Positions 8,660 through 18,824 are shown, counted from the first letter of the stretch. The stretch: 64,000 bases of DNA from Sphingobacteriales bacterium (GCA_016711285.1 JADJTG010000012.1:463773-527772), one strand, 5' to 3'. Made by a program: numbers and translations. Notes: generated from the letters alone by a model not told the origin.

Positions 8660-11600
8660 TTATCTAAACAACTCCAAAGAGCTGCGCGGGTCGTCATCTT
8701 TGTTCAGCTCTTTAATATCCAATAAATAAAAATAAGTACCATCAGGCAAAGGCTCTCCACTTTCCATATAAGTACCATTCCACCAAAGGGCATCAGTTCC
8801 GTAATTTTTTTTGCGATATACAACATTTCCCCAACGATTATAAATCGTGAGTTCGTTGTCGCTGAATTGCTGCGGGCAAGTGAGTAAAGCCGGAATAATG
8901 AAAGTATCATTATAGCCGTCATTATTAGGCGAAAAAGCATTGGATATATGCAAGGTACAAGGCGGCGCATCGCTGTCGGAAACACTTATATAAACAGTAG
9001 CTACATCGCAAAGCGTGCCGTTTTCGATACACAATAAATAAACGATGGTATCATTGCCGATAAAATCCGCATCAGGGGTATATAGCAGATAAGTGGTGAA
9101 TACCGACATGGTACCATTTTCAGGCTCATCTAAAATAAAAATAGAAGGAACTGTATCATCTGCAATAGTATCATTGACCAAGACAGGCAATACCGTTTGG
9201 TTGCTATTGACCAATAAAGAAATCGTATCATTAACAGCCACAGGCGGCAAGATGGGAGCTATTACATCTATAAAAACTTGTGCTGTTTCGCAGCCCAGCC
9301 CACCCGAACAAAGCGTGTAAGTAAGGCTATCTGTTCCCGAAAAATCGGGATTGGGAATATAAGTAAGCGTGGTATCGGTGTTTATAACTGCTGCGCCATA
9401 TACAGGCGAAACAGAAATATAAAGGGTATCAATGGCAGGAAAAGCGTCATTATCGGTAACAGCGGTTTGTATGGGTGTATTGAAAGGCGTGGCGGCATAA
9501 TCATCGTGCAATACCAATTCGTCCACTACCACATATATAATATCGGCATAAGAACAAAAGCCATTATCATCGCATACCTGCACCACAATAGTGTCGTTGC
9601 CCACAAAGTTGGGATTGGCGAAGTATTGAATACAGGTATCGTTGAGCAAAGCCACCAAACCATTTTCGGGACCGACAAAGATATTGGTATTGAAATCATC
9701 GCCGTTAGGCTCTATTACTTGAAAACAAGTAGTGGTTGCCGTACCTTGGAAAATGGTATCAACTACGCTTTCAACAGAAGGATAAAAAGAAACAGGCACT
9801 ATATTAATGAGCACACTCGTAGAGTTGCAGTTGCCCAATTCATCGCAGGAAGTGACGACGAGCGTATCCGTACCCAAGAAGGTAGGATTTGCCGTGTAGC
9901 TGATACAATAGCCGTCTTCGGTAATGATTACTTCTCCCTGAGTGGGATCATCGGTAAGTACAAAGTTGAAATCATCATCTTGCAAATCATAAATATTAAA
10001 ACACACCAAAACCGTTGAGTCGGGATTGGTAATCAATTGTACCGACGAAACCGGCGTATTGCCGCCATCTATGCTAATGATAGGCGGCGTATTAGTGTCG
10101 GGCAGCACCACAACAACAATCTGTAAAGTATCACATTCAATAGGGATAATTTGGTCGCAGGCAATGACAGTCACCTCATCAATACCCACAAAAGTTGAGT
10201 CAGGCGTATAGATTAAGTTGTTGTTGATAACAATCACCGAGCCATTTGCCGGATCCAAGGCGGTGATGGTAGCAAAATCGCCCTCGTCTGGGTCTTCGGT
10301 ATCGGGCAAAATAATTTCAATATCGGTATTGACATTAGTAGTATCATACAAAGTATCCACCACCGAAATAATAATCGGCGTAACTGTACTGTCAATCAAT
10401 ACCCAGTCTGGTCCGCCATCATCGCACAAAAACACATTTACAAAAACCGAATCTTTATAAGAACAACTATTATCGTTATTACTCACTTCTACCACATAAG
10501 AAGTAGGCTGCGCGGGTGCTGCCAAAGGATTGGCAATATTGGGGTTGCTCAGTCCTGTTTCGGGCGACCAATGATAAATATCGCCGCCGGAGGCTTGCAA
10601 CTGAATACTGTCGTTGGGTTTATTGAGGCAAAAATAAGTATCTGCCCCTGCATCGGCAAATACATCAGGCACTATCACCGCCACAGTATCAATATTAGCG
10701 CAAATATTAGCTTCGGCGTATTGTACTTCTACAAAATAAGTGGTGGTTTGTTGCGGAAAAGCATAGGGATTTTGAATAGTATCGTTATTTAACCCTGTAA
10801 TGGGCGACCATTGAAAAGAAAGAACGCGGGCGCATCGGCGAACAAAAACGCAGTATCTTGGGACACAAAGTTACGTCATTGCCCGCATTTACTTGAGGAA
10901 TTACCTGTACCTGAAAAGAATCTGCAAATTCGCAAATGCCATTGTTGCCTATAAAATAATAAGTAGTAATACCGACATCGGGAGTACCCAAACAGAATCG
11001 GTGTTCATTCCCAAAGTATCGTCGTTGGCTATCCAATAAGCAGTACACAAAGAAGAGGCGGCATTTAACAAAATGCTGTCGCCGGCACAAATGGTAGTAT
11101 CGGCGGGCAAATCAACAATCAGCGGGCGCACGGAAACATCATCAATAAAATAATACGACAGATGAAAACTTTCAGGAGCTACCTGCTGCAAAGGCGTTTG
11201 AAGGTCGGATTTAAAATTGCCCAAAGTGAGCCAGCGCAAAGTATCATTCGGCGTAAAAGTTCCGGTGATTTGATACCAATCTGTGTTGGTAAGAAAATTA
11301 CCATTATAAGCAATTTGAGGAGTCATTTCAATATTGCCCAAAAAAGGAAAATTCGGATTGGTTGATTGAAAATTCAGAGAATCGGCGGTAAATAAAATGC
11401 CCATATCCTTTGCGGCATAATCCGAAAAACCCGCCAAAGCCACCGAAAAAGACACACAATATTCCACATCGGGCAATAAAGCAGTTGAGAGCGGAGTACT
11501 GAGATATTCCCTGAAATTTTGCCCGCCCACAAAAATACCGAAATAACTATTGCCGGTGAGCGGCTCGCGGCTGCCGAAAATATTATCGGGAACATCAACA

Positions 11601-12947
11601 GGGTCGCCTTCGGGATTATCGGCTTGATCGTAGCAACGACTGAAAAAATCAGGAGAGCCGTCTGTGGGATTGTACCAATCTTTCAAAAACTCCAATTGAT
11701 TCAAATCATTGGGACATTGCAATAAAATCTCGGCACTGTAATTGGATACTACATTCAAAGGATGCAAGCAGGGGTCGCAGTTTTCGCTCACTGCCACATA
11801 CACCACCGCCTCGCCGAAGCAATTATTTTCATTAAAAATACGCAAACGCCCGGATAAGTACCCGCCTGCTCAAAAGTATAAACAGCAGCGTTCAGCGTAG
11901 TATCTTCTATCGTGCCGTCATCAAAAATATCCCACTCATAGTGGCTTTGCGAAGTAATCCCCTGCGATTTATCAAAGAAATAAATGGGATTATTGACACA
12001 AGCCGAAGTAGCCGTAAATTCTATTTGCGGAGTAAAAGAAGGATTGATAGAAATGCTGCGCTGAGTAGTGCATACACCGCTCAGTTTGCTGACGATGAAA
12101 GTTTCGGGTTGTTCGGCGGCAAAAGTATAAGAGGAGCCAATATGAACAGCTACTTCAGGCTGCGAAGCAGCATACCACACATAATCTTCGCCGCTTCCGT
12201 TCACAACATCAATGGTAACGGTGTCGCCCGTACAAAGGGCATTTTGCATAATTTCCAAAGTAAAAGCAGGCGGAATTAAATCAACCCGTACTTCATCAAT
12301 AAAATAATACACTTGCGCATCAAAGGGCGTACCCGGAATAGATGCGCCGCCTGTAGTAGAAGCATTATCAAAAAAATTGCCCAGCGACAAATAATTATAA
12401 GGCTGTATTGCCAGCACTTCGCCGGATACCGTCACCCAGCCATCGCCTTCTTCTATAAAGTCATAAGTATTATAAAGCTGCGGCAGCACAGCTATATTAG
12501 AAGTATTGTCGGAAAGCGGCAAAGGCTGCACGGAAAAAAATACCCCAATTCTTTGATGTGTTTATAAGAAGCTACATCGGCGATATGAGCCTTAAAACTC
12601 ACACAATAATTATTGCCTACCTGCATAGGAGCGGCAAGAGTCGTGCTGATATAGCTGCGCAAATTATTAGGACCATAAGCAAAAATTCCGGCATAAGCGT
12701 TGCCTTCGGAGGGGGCGGCAGTGCCAAAAGCATTTTGCGGTACTGCCACCGGCTCGTTGGCGCAAGTATGAAACAAATCGGCGTGGAGGGCATTGAGGCT
12801 GCTCCAATCGGTGGCATTTGCTATTTGCCCTATATCAGTTGGACAACTGCCTTGTTCAAAAGAGCCGTTTGACACTAAATTTTGTGCGTGTATATCAACA
12901 GATATGGCTGTAATGGAAATGACAACATACCATACCAAAAGTTTCAT
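8660..12947 (-). CDS. Giant secreted T9SS type B (CHU_C) protein, interrupted by about five frameshifts
   Basis: Best read as one gene of about 1,430 residues, from MKLLVWYVVISITAISVDIHAQ (Met at 12947; an in-frame Met lies 7 codons upstream) to SSLELFR. Breaks fall near 12535, 11840, 10990, 10860 and 10815, where one frame ends and the next continues the domain. Order: signal peptide; module A1 (NLVSNGSFEQGSCP ...); Ig/PKD-like sheet; related module A2 (NVVSNYSAEILLQCP ...); PKD-like repeats with FQWSPITGLNN and YHWSPETGLSNPN; at least five cadherin-like repeats with YTPDxxFxGxDxxxY motifs; and the gliding-motility C-terminal domain NAFSPNNDGYNDTFIIPAL. Predicted to be exported by T9SS and possibly adhesive. 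Breaks look like indel errors, but real decay cannot be excluded. Confidence 0.75.
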
Positions 12948-13287
12948 GTAGCTTGGCGTGGGCATCATGATGCGTAGGTTTTAGGCTCTAAAAGTACGTC
13001 AATAAAATTATTTAGCCAATAACAATTCTGTAATCTGCTTGTATTTTTAAAACAAGCGCGTAATTATTACACAAAAAACACACAATATTGTTGTTTTTAT
13101 GGCATAAAAAACACGCTTTCAAGCAATTATCAATTTTAAAAATACTGTTTCACAACGTTCTGATAAAAACTTCCCTGCTTTGGAAAAGGAGGTATTGGAG
13201 GAGGGCACCACACAACTTTTACAAAACAATGACAAAACCCCCACTCCAAAATTTGGTGTGTTGAAAAAGATGCGTTAAATTAGTGCA

Positions 13288-13340
13288 GTTATCCCATAAA
13301 AAAAACAACTTCGCGCCTTAGCGTCTTAGCGGTGAAAAAA
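13288..13340 (+). repeat. Direct repeat copy 1 (53 bp)
   Basis: Matches 14425-14477 at 50 of 53 positions. It starts GTTATCCCATAAAAAAAACA and continues with a CGCGCCTTAG-CGTCTTAGCGGTG block. The last part is the left arm of an imperfect hairpin whose right arm, CCGCAAAGCCGCAGAGCCGC, lies at about 13349-13372. Confidence 0.8.
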
Positions 13341-13372
13341 GCTACTAACCGCAAAGCCGCAGAGCCGCAAAG
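13312..13372. repeat. Imperfect inverted repeat (CTTAGCGG / CCGCAAAG type)
   Basis: Left arm 13312-13334 has the CGCCTTAGCGTCTTAGCGGT unit; right arm 13348-13372 has the near-complement ACCGCAAAGCCGCAGAGCCG. The spacer is about 13 bases. Each arm is itself built of about 8-9-base units. This could fold as a long hairpin upstream of the small T9SS cargo gene. Confidence 0.6.
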
Positions 13373-13410
13373 AGAAAGAACATAAAAGACGATATTCTCA
13401 ATTTTTCCTT

Positions 13411-14392
13411 ATGAACACTCAACAATTTTTATTGCGCCCTCGTTGGCTGCTGCTGTTTTTGCTATTTACCTGCCTCTTTAAAGCCCGCGCCCAAAATGCC
13501 GAGTTTGCGCCTGTGGGGGGCGAAGTGGTGGTATGTTGCTGGGTTATATTCTCCAACTTCTGGGAATACCCTCGTAGCACAGGGCGTACTAAAATATGAA
13601 GTAATTAAGGATACACTGATACAAGAAAAACCTTGTAAGCAGATATATAGAGTAGAATCAGATGGAATTCCGTATGAAGTAATTTACATTGCATCATCTC
13701 CCGACACTTTTTATGTACACCAAAACAACAGCGAAGTGTATGTATATCACCCACCTACGCAAAAATTTTTGCTGCAATATGATTTTTCTCTGAATGTTGG
13801 CGACACGCTCATCAGTCGTTTGCGTTGTAATAAGTTTATTCAAATACTTATAGAAACAGTAGATACCGTAAAAATTAATGATATAGCACTCAGGCAAATA
13901 AAGGGAAGAAATGTATTATTAGATTTATTTTGGCAAAGTAATTCATTTGTAGCTACTGAAAAAATAGGACTGTTTGAAGGATTATTTTTAGACGAGATAG
14001 CACCTATACAAGACTACTTTTGTCAAGAAGTTTCTGATTCTTATGTATCAGCAACCGGATTACGCTGCTATGAAGATACAGAAATAGGCTTGTATCACAA
14101 TGCAGAGAGTACTTCCCCTACTTGCGATTATTACGAATTTACGGGAATTGCAACAAATGAAGCGGCTGCTTATACTTTGCCCTGTCGGGTAGGCGGGCAA
14201 ACGATTTATTTTCAGCTTGCGCAGCCGCCCACCGAAGCATTGAGTATGGATATTTATGATATGTTGGGGCAGCAACTATACAGTGGCAGCTATACTGATG
14301 CACAAGATTTGTATTTGCCCAATAACCAACCCTATATAGCCGTACTCAAACAAGACCATATTTTTATTCAATCACAAATTTTTAAATTATAA
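13411..14392 (+). CDS. Small T9SS type A cargo protein, frameshifted at a G6 tract
   Basis: About 326 residues when joined. Frame 1 gives the signal peptide (RWLLLFLLFTCLFKARAQ) and AEFAPVGG; frame 2 continues with GAKWWYVAGLYSPTSGNTL. Removing one G from the run at 13515-13520 restores FAPVGAKWWY, the usual start of this kind of secreted Bacteroidota protein. The rest has beta-rich repeats (DTLISRLRCNKFIQI) and a C-terminal sorting-like domain (MDIYDMLGQQLYSGSY). The gene is flanked by 53-base direct repeats. It may be an artefact of sequencing, or the G tract may be phase variable. Function unknown. Confidence 0.7.
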
Positions 14393-14424
14393 AAGATGAT
14401 GAACGCTAACTTTTGAATAGCACC

Positions 14425-14477
14425 GTTATCCCATAAAAAAAACAACTCCGCGCCTTAGTGCCTTAGCGGTGAAAAAA
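14425..14477 (+). repeat. Direct repeat copy 2 (53 bp)
   Basis: Copy of 13288-13340 with three substitutions, located 33 bases after the stop of the cargo gene. Unlike copy 1 it is not followed by a clear inverted arm. Confidence 0.8.
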
Positions 14478-14581
14478 AAGAGAAACAACAAAGGGGATAT
14501 ATCATCTATATTTTTAATTTTTAGTTAAATTGGTTTTAAAAGATATACACATTTTGGTATGCTATTTTCGTTATTAAAGGA

Positions 14582-15257
14582 ATGAAACTCCATAAAAATG
14601 TAAGCCTGACCCCTAAAAAGCGGCAACAAATCAAGGATTTGTACGCAAGTGGTAATTATACTCAAGCAGAATTAGTCACTCAGTTTGGTGTTTCCCGAAA
14701 AACTATTTCAAAATGGATTCATAGTCCGTCAGTTGAAGATAGTAGTACAAGTTTTGCCCGCAATTGAAGGAAATGAAGGCTACGAATACAAAATAAGCAT
14801 CATTCACCTCTCAACACGCATAAAATACTCTGAAATTCATAGTGATTATTCAAGCAAAACGATAGCAAGTGTTTATGAAAGAGCTTTGGACAATCTCCCC
14901 CTTTTTTATAACATTTACAGATAATGCTTACTGTTTTACGATGAAATACGCCTATCACGATAACTATAAAACAGTTTTTACCAAAACGGTTGAAAAACTG
15001 ATAGAATTCACGCGCTAATCCCCAAAGGAAAACCTTGGAAAAACGGTTTCATAGAACGTTCCAACAGAACTGATAATGAAAATCTATTTAATCAAATTCG
15101 TTTCAAGGATTCCGAAGAACGTAAATACTATCTCAAATTGTGGGAAATGGAATACAATAACCATCGTCCTCATCAAGGAATCAATAATTTAACTCCTATG
15201 CAAAAAGCTAAAGAACAGCACCCAGTTTGGTATAAAATCACAATGGGGACAATTTAA
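14582..15257 (+). mobile_element. Decayed IS481/IS3-like transposase remnant
   Basis: Three pieces in different frames. 14582-14767 gives a helix-turn-helix N terminus (LTPKKRQQIKDLYASGNYTQ ... VSRKTISKWIH). 14760-14924 gives part of the integrase core (IIHLSTRIKYSEIHSDYSSK, ALDNLPLF). 14917-15257 gives TDNAYCFTMKYAY with the second Asp, then PKGKPWKNGFIERSNRTDNE with the catalytic Glu and YNNHRPHQGINNLTP. The part holding the first catalytic Asp is missing, and there are at least two further frameshifts, so it is inactive. I saw no convincing terminal inverted repeats or target duplication. IS481 versus IS3 is not settled. Confidence 0.75.
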
Positions 15258-15480
15258 TAAACTAATTCACCTACAAGATTAGATCCTACCGAGGGAAGTA
15301 CTTCTTTAGGTGAACCACGATGTATATCCCGCCAAAACCGATGATTGATTTTACACACCGCAAAAAATCCTGTACCTCATTGAATTCTGTCAATCAGGGC
15401 TCAGATATTTGATAGGTGGAGTACGATATATAACTCCTTTATTCTCAAAAATACTCCCAAAATATAAGTATATGTTAAAG

Positions 15481-15510
15481 TTTGATTATAACAGAATTTT
15501 TGTAACTTTA
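15481..15510 (+). promoter_or_regulatory. Candidate promoter for the propeller-like gene
   Basis: TTTG at 15481-15484 is followed after 18 bases by TAACTTTA at 15503-15510, one mismatch from the TAnnTTTG -7 box, with near-ideal Bacteroidota spacing. It lies 26 bases before the ATG at 15536. Confidence 0.5.
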
Positions 15511-15535
15511 TACAATAATTACTACATTATTACTA

Positions 15536-16636
15536 ATGGCACGTTATTTTAAAAAATTTTTTCTGATATTGTATGGTTGCTATGCAGCAAATATACAAGC
15601 ACAACACATGGCGGCGTGGACGGATATTCAGGGGCGTTTTTGGGTCTTTGATAACGGACATATTGAACAATTAGAGCATTTACGGGTGGATAAATTCAAG
15701 GTAGGAGGCAACTGCATCATCTACGAAAATGCCCGACAAGACCTTATCTATTACCAAGCTCCCAAAAAGAAAACTTTACTATCCAGTCCCGCCATCGACA
15801 AATTTTTTCCTTTCCGCACGTTTGTACTTTCGCGCCTCAATAATGTATTGAGCGTGGTGGACGGCGACTACATCAAAACCATCTCGCTCGAAGAAAATAC
15901 CACCTTTGAAGCCGGCGACAGCATCGTGGCTTTTATCGATTTCGACGACTACCTCAAAGTATATCAGGGACAGCATATTTTTGACATTGACAACAGTGCC
16001 GTGCGCGAATTTGCTGTGAGCGACAGGTCTTTAGCCTATATCAACGGCGGTGATGTGCTGAGATTTTGGCACGGCGGCGAAGATGAGGAGGTGAGCAGCT
16101 ATTTTCCGAAAAATTTTATGGTGGGCAACAGCTATGTGGCATACCTCACCCATTTTGACGAGTGGGCGGTTTTTTATGCCGGCGAAAACCAGATTTTATC
16201 CAAATATCCGCCCCTTTCTTTCAAACACGGCGACGACATCGTGGCTTATGTTGATGAACGCAACAATTTTTATGTGTGGCAAAACGGCACCGCCAAAATG
16301 CTCCTCGAAAATCCGCCCGCTTATTACGAAATTACCGACAACACCCTCGTATATCTCAACGAACTCAACGAACTTTGGGGCTGCTACAACGGCAACACCC
16401 AAGTTTTAGATGCTTCGCCTGTTTTTATGGAGCAACCCAACAAATTACAACTGTCGCAGGGAATGGCGGCGTGGCAGGATCGCTACGGCTATTTAAAAAT
16501 TTTTCACAAAGGCAACATCACCGAAGTCGGCGACCGCATTGCGCAAAACTTTACGCTCTTTGGTCATACGCTGCTCTACGATGTCAATAACAAAGACTAC
16601 CGCATTTTTTTCAAAGGAAAAGAAATAATGCCCTGA
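15536..16636 (+). CDS. Secreted repeat protein of unknown function (propeller-like)
   Basis: 366 residues, signal peptide MARYFKKFFLILYGCYAANIQAQ. The mature part is built from at least seven degenerate repeats of roughly 40-45 residues, each with a core like DxIVAYxDxxxxFxVWxNG: SIVAFIDFDDYLKVYQG, YVAYLTHFDEWAVFYAG, DIVAYVDERNNFYVWQNG, TLVYLNELNELWGCYNG, GMAAWQDRYGYLKIFHKG, TLLYDVNNKDYRIFFKG. The pattern suggests a beta-propeller or similar all-beta scaffold. No sorting domain, lipobox or known family is visible, so it is probably periplasmic or outer-membrane associated. Function not recognised. Confidence 0.8.
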   Translation: MARYFKKFFLILYGCYAANIQAQHMAAWTDIQGRFWVFDNGHIEQLEHLRVDKFKVGGNCIIYENARQDLIYYQAPKKKTLLSSPAIDKFFPFRTFVLSRLNNVLSVVDGDYIKTISLEENTTFEAGDSIVAFIDFDDYLKVYQGQHIFDIDNSAVREFAVSDRSLAYINGGDVLRFWHGGEDEEVSSYFPKNFMVGNSYVAYLTHFDEWAVFYAGENQILSKYPPLSFKHGDDIVAYVDERNNFYVWQNGTAKMLLENPPAYYEITDNTLVYLNELNELWGCYNGNTQVLDASPVFMEQPNKLQLSQGMAAWQDRYGYLKIFHKGNITEVGDRIAQNFTLFGHTLLYDVNNKDYRIFFKGKEIMP

Positions 16637-16698
16637 TGTAGCCCGCCGCCGCCTTGGTTTTTGGCTGAGTTTCCGGCACTCCTTCTTTTCAATTACTC

Positions 16699-16743
16699 AA
16701 AAATTGCTATGTTTGCACACCCGAACATAGCAATTTGTTTTTT
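16699..16743 (+). terminator. Rho-independent terminator
   Basis: A 13-bp perfect stem (AAATTGCTATGTT at 16701-16713 and AACATAGCAATTT at 16724-16736) with a 10-base loop, followed by a T-rich run. It lies 65 bases after the stop of the propeller-like gene and before htpG. Confidence 0.8.
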
Positions 16744-16802
16744 GTTATTATTTAATTCATAACATTCAAAAAAGACAATTACACAAGCGAAGCAATTTTT
16801 TT

Positions 16803-18623
16803 ATGAAAGGAAAAATCAATGTACAGTCGGAAAATATTTTTCCGATAATCAAAAAGTTTCTTTATTCCGAACACGATATTTTCTTGCGCGAGTTGGTCAG
16901 CAATGCCGTTGATGCCACCCAAAAGATAAAAACCCTCGCAGCACGCGGCGAAGTCAAAGGCGAATTGGGCGAATTGGAGATAGAAGTGGCTGTTGATACT
17001 GAAAAAGGCACTTTGCGTATCAGCGACTCCGGCATCGGTATGAGTACCGAAGAAGTAGAACGCTACATCAACCAGATTGCTTTTTCGGGAGCAAAAGAGT
17101 TTTTGGACAAATACAAAGACGAAAATACCGGTATCATCGGTTATTTTGGCTTGGGTTTTTATTCGGCATTTATGGTGGCGGCACAGGTAGAAATCCAAAG
17201 CCTTTCGTATCAGGAAGGAGCCGAGCCGGTGCAGTGGCTTTGCGACGGCACTCCCGAATACGAAATGAACACAGGCACACGCAGCACGCGCGGCACAGAC
17301 ATTATTTTGCACCTCAACGAAGACTCCAAAGAATTTTTGGAGGCGGAGCGCGTAAAAGAAGTGCTCAACCGCTATTGTAAATTTTTGCCCGTACCTATTC
17401 GTTTCGGCGACGAAATTATCAACCACACTCAACCCGCCTGGACTAAAAAACCTGCCGACCTGAGCGATGAAGATTATAAAAATTTTTACCGCGAACTCTA
17501 TCCGTATCAAATGGAAGAGCCGCTTTTTTGGATACATCTCAATGTAGATTTTCCGTTTCGCCTTACCGGAATATTATATTTTCCGCCTTTCAAAAACACC
17601 TTTGACCCCAAACGCAGCAAAATCAGTTTGTATGCCAATCAGGTATTCGTTACCGACAACGTGGAGGGCATCGTGCCGGAGTATTTGATGCTGCTGCACG
17701 GCGTGATGGACTCGCCTGATATTCCGCTCAATGTGAGCCGCAGCTACTTGCAGGGCGACCGCCGCGTGAAACAAATCAGCGATTATATCACCAAAAAAGT
17801 AGCTTCTAAATTAGAAGAAATATTTAAAAACGACCGCGAAGAATACGAAAAAAAATGGGATAATATCGGTGTGTTTGTGAAATATGGTATGTTGAGCGAT
17901 GAAAAATTTGCCGAAAAAGCAAAGAAAATTACGCTTTTTGAAAACACCGCACATCGCCATTTCACTTTGGAGGAATATGCCACACAGGTAAAACCCCTTC
18001 AAACCGACAAAAATAATAAAATCGTTGCTCTCTACACCTCGCAGGCGCAGGAGCAAGATGCTTATATCCGCTCGGCGCAGGCACGCGGCTACGAAGTGCT
18101 TTTGATGGAACATATTATAGATACGCACGTGGTGGCATATTTGGATTACAACAACGACTACGAATTGGTTTTTAAGCGGGTAGATGCCGATACCGCAGAT
18201 AATTTAGTGGAAAAAGACGAGCAGCAGGTGTCGGTACTCACCGAAGACCAAGAACACGAATTACGCGATTTATTCGCCAAAAGCATCAACGACACACACA
18301 TCACCGTAGCCACCAAAGCCGCCGCCCCCGACGATTATCCGGTGCTCATTACCAAACCTGAATTTATGCGGCGCATGCGCGAAATGTCGATGCACAACAA
18401 CAACGGCAACGACTCCCTGCTGATGCCCGACACTTATCAGGTGGTACTCAACAGCAACCACCCTTTATTCGGAAAAATGCTGCAACAAGCCGACGAAAGC
18501 CGCCGCAACGACTTGGTGCGCCAACTGTTGGATTTGGCACTTTTGCAACAAAATATGCTCAAAGGCAGCCGCCTCACCGATTTTGTGCGCCGTAGTTTGG
18601 CGTGGGCAGATGACACCCCATAA
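16803..18623 (+). CDS. htpG: Molecular chaperone HtpG (Hsp90)
   Basis: 606-residue cytosolic ATP-dependent chaperone. The N-terminal GHKL ATPase domain shows ELVSNAVDATQK (metal/ATP-binding Asn), DSGIGMS and IGYFGLGFYSAFMVA; the middle domain includes LYANQVFVTDNVEGIVPEYL and PLNVSRSYLQGD; the C-terminal dimerisation region follows. The ATG at 16803 gives the typical MKGKINVQSENIFPII start. Length is in the range of Bacteroidota HtpG. It is monocistronic, between two terminator-bounded genes. Confidence 0.96.
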   Translation: MKGKINVQSENIFPIIKKFLYSEHDIFLRELVSNAVDATQKIKTLAARGEVKGELGELEIEVAVDTEKGTLRISDSGIGMSTEEVERYINQIAFSGAKEFLDKYKDENTGIIGYFGLGFYSAFMVAAQVEIQSLSYQEGAEPVQWLCDGTPEYEMNTGTRSTRGTDIILHLNEDSKEFLEAERVKEVLNRYCKFLPVPIRFGDEIINHTQPAWTKKPADLSDEDYKNFYRELYPYQMEEPLFWIHLNVDFPFRLTGILYFPPFKNTFDPKRSKISLYANQVFVTDNVEGIVPEYLMLLHGVMDSPDIPLNVSRSYLQGDRRVKQISDYITKKVASKLEEIFKNDREEYEKKWDNIGVFVKYGMLSDEKFAEKAKKITLFENTAHRHFTLEEYATQVKPLQTDKNNKIVALYTSQAQEQDAYIRSAQARGYEVLLMEHIIDTHVVAYLDYNNDYELVFKRVDADTADNLVEKDEQQVSVLTEDQEHELRDLFAKSINDTHITVATKAAAPDDYPVLITKPEFMRRMREMSMHNNNGNDSLLMPDTYQVVLNSNHPLFGKMLQQADESRRNDLVRQLLDLALLQQNMLKGSRLTDFVRRSLAWADDTP

Positions 18624-18675
18624 AAAGGAAAAATTTGGAAAACGGCACTTTTTTTGTACAACGAAAAGCACCCCC

Positions 18676-18709
18676 CATCTTTCGGAGGTTTTCTAATCTC
18701 CGAAAGATG
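18676..18709. repeat. 12-bp inverted repeat (CTTTCGGAG hairpin)
   Basis: Perfect 12-base arms separated by 10 bases. Lack of a following T run argues against a simple terminator; it may be a processing or attenuation hairpin 3' of htpG, or a repeat unit dispersed in the genome. Confidence 0.55.
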
Positions 18710-18816
18710 AAAGAAAACAAAAGTCAGCCCTGTTTTTTTATAACAAAAACGAACTGAATTTGAAATTCTTATGTAACTTAATCGCTTAATTATTTCAATA
18801 ATTGTTTTAGCTTTAT

Positions 18817-18824
18817 TAGCTTTG
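18817..18824 (+). promoter_or_regulatory. Candidate -7 box for gltA
   Basis: TAGCTTTG is an exact TAnnTTTG match 94 bases before the gltA ATG. No well-spaced TTTG -33 element is obvious. Confidence 0.35.

Larger units (their letters stand above)
12969..13410. other. 442-base intergenic region with a coding remnant and repeat 1
   Basis: AT-rich start, then a plus-strand open stretch ending at a stop at 13276-13278 (NFPALEKEVLEEGTTQLL ... FGVLKKMR) with no start codon; it could be the tail of a decayed small gene. From 13288 comes the first 53-base direct repeat and, to about 13372, its inverted partner. No promoter was clear. Confidence 0.4.

Noticed and set aside
9278..10018. 246-codon plus-strand frame over the giant T9SS gene
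   Set aside because: Antisense to cadherin-like repeats whose sense frame has clear domains; Ile/Cys/Arg-rich composition is that of a shadow.
15258..15535. Possible gene in the gap after the transposase remnant
   Set aside because: Only a short minus-strand open stretch of about 33 codons and a small palindrome (GAAGTACTTC); no recognisable product.
16708..16716. TATGTTTGC as a promoter for htpG
   Set aside because: It lies within the stem of a clear rho-independent terminator, so it is more likely part of that hairpin.
16779..17537. Long minus-strand open frame antisense to htpG
   Set aside because: It is the shadow of a strongly conserved gene; composition (Phe and Cys rich) is that of an antisense frame.
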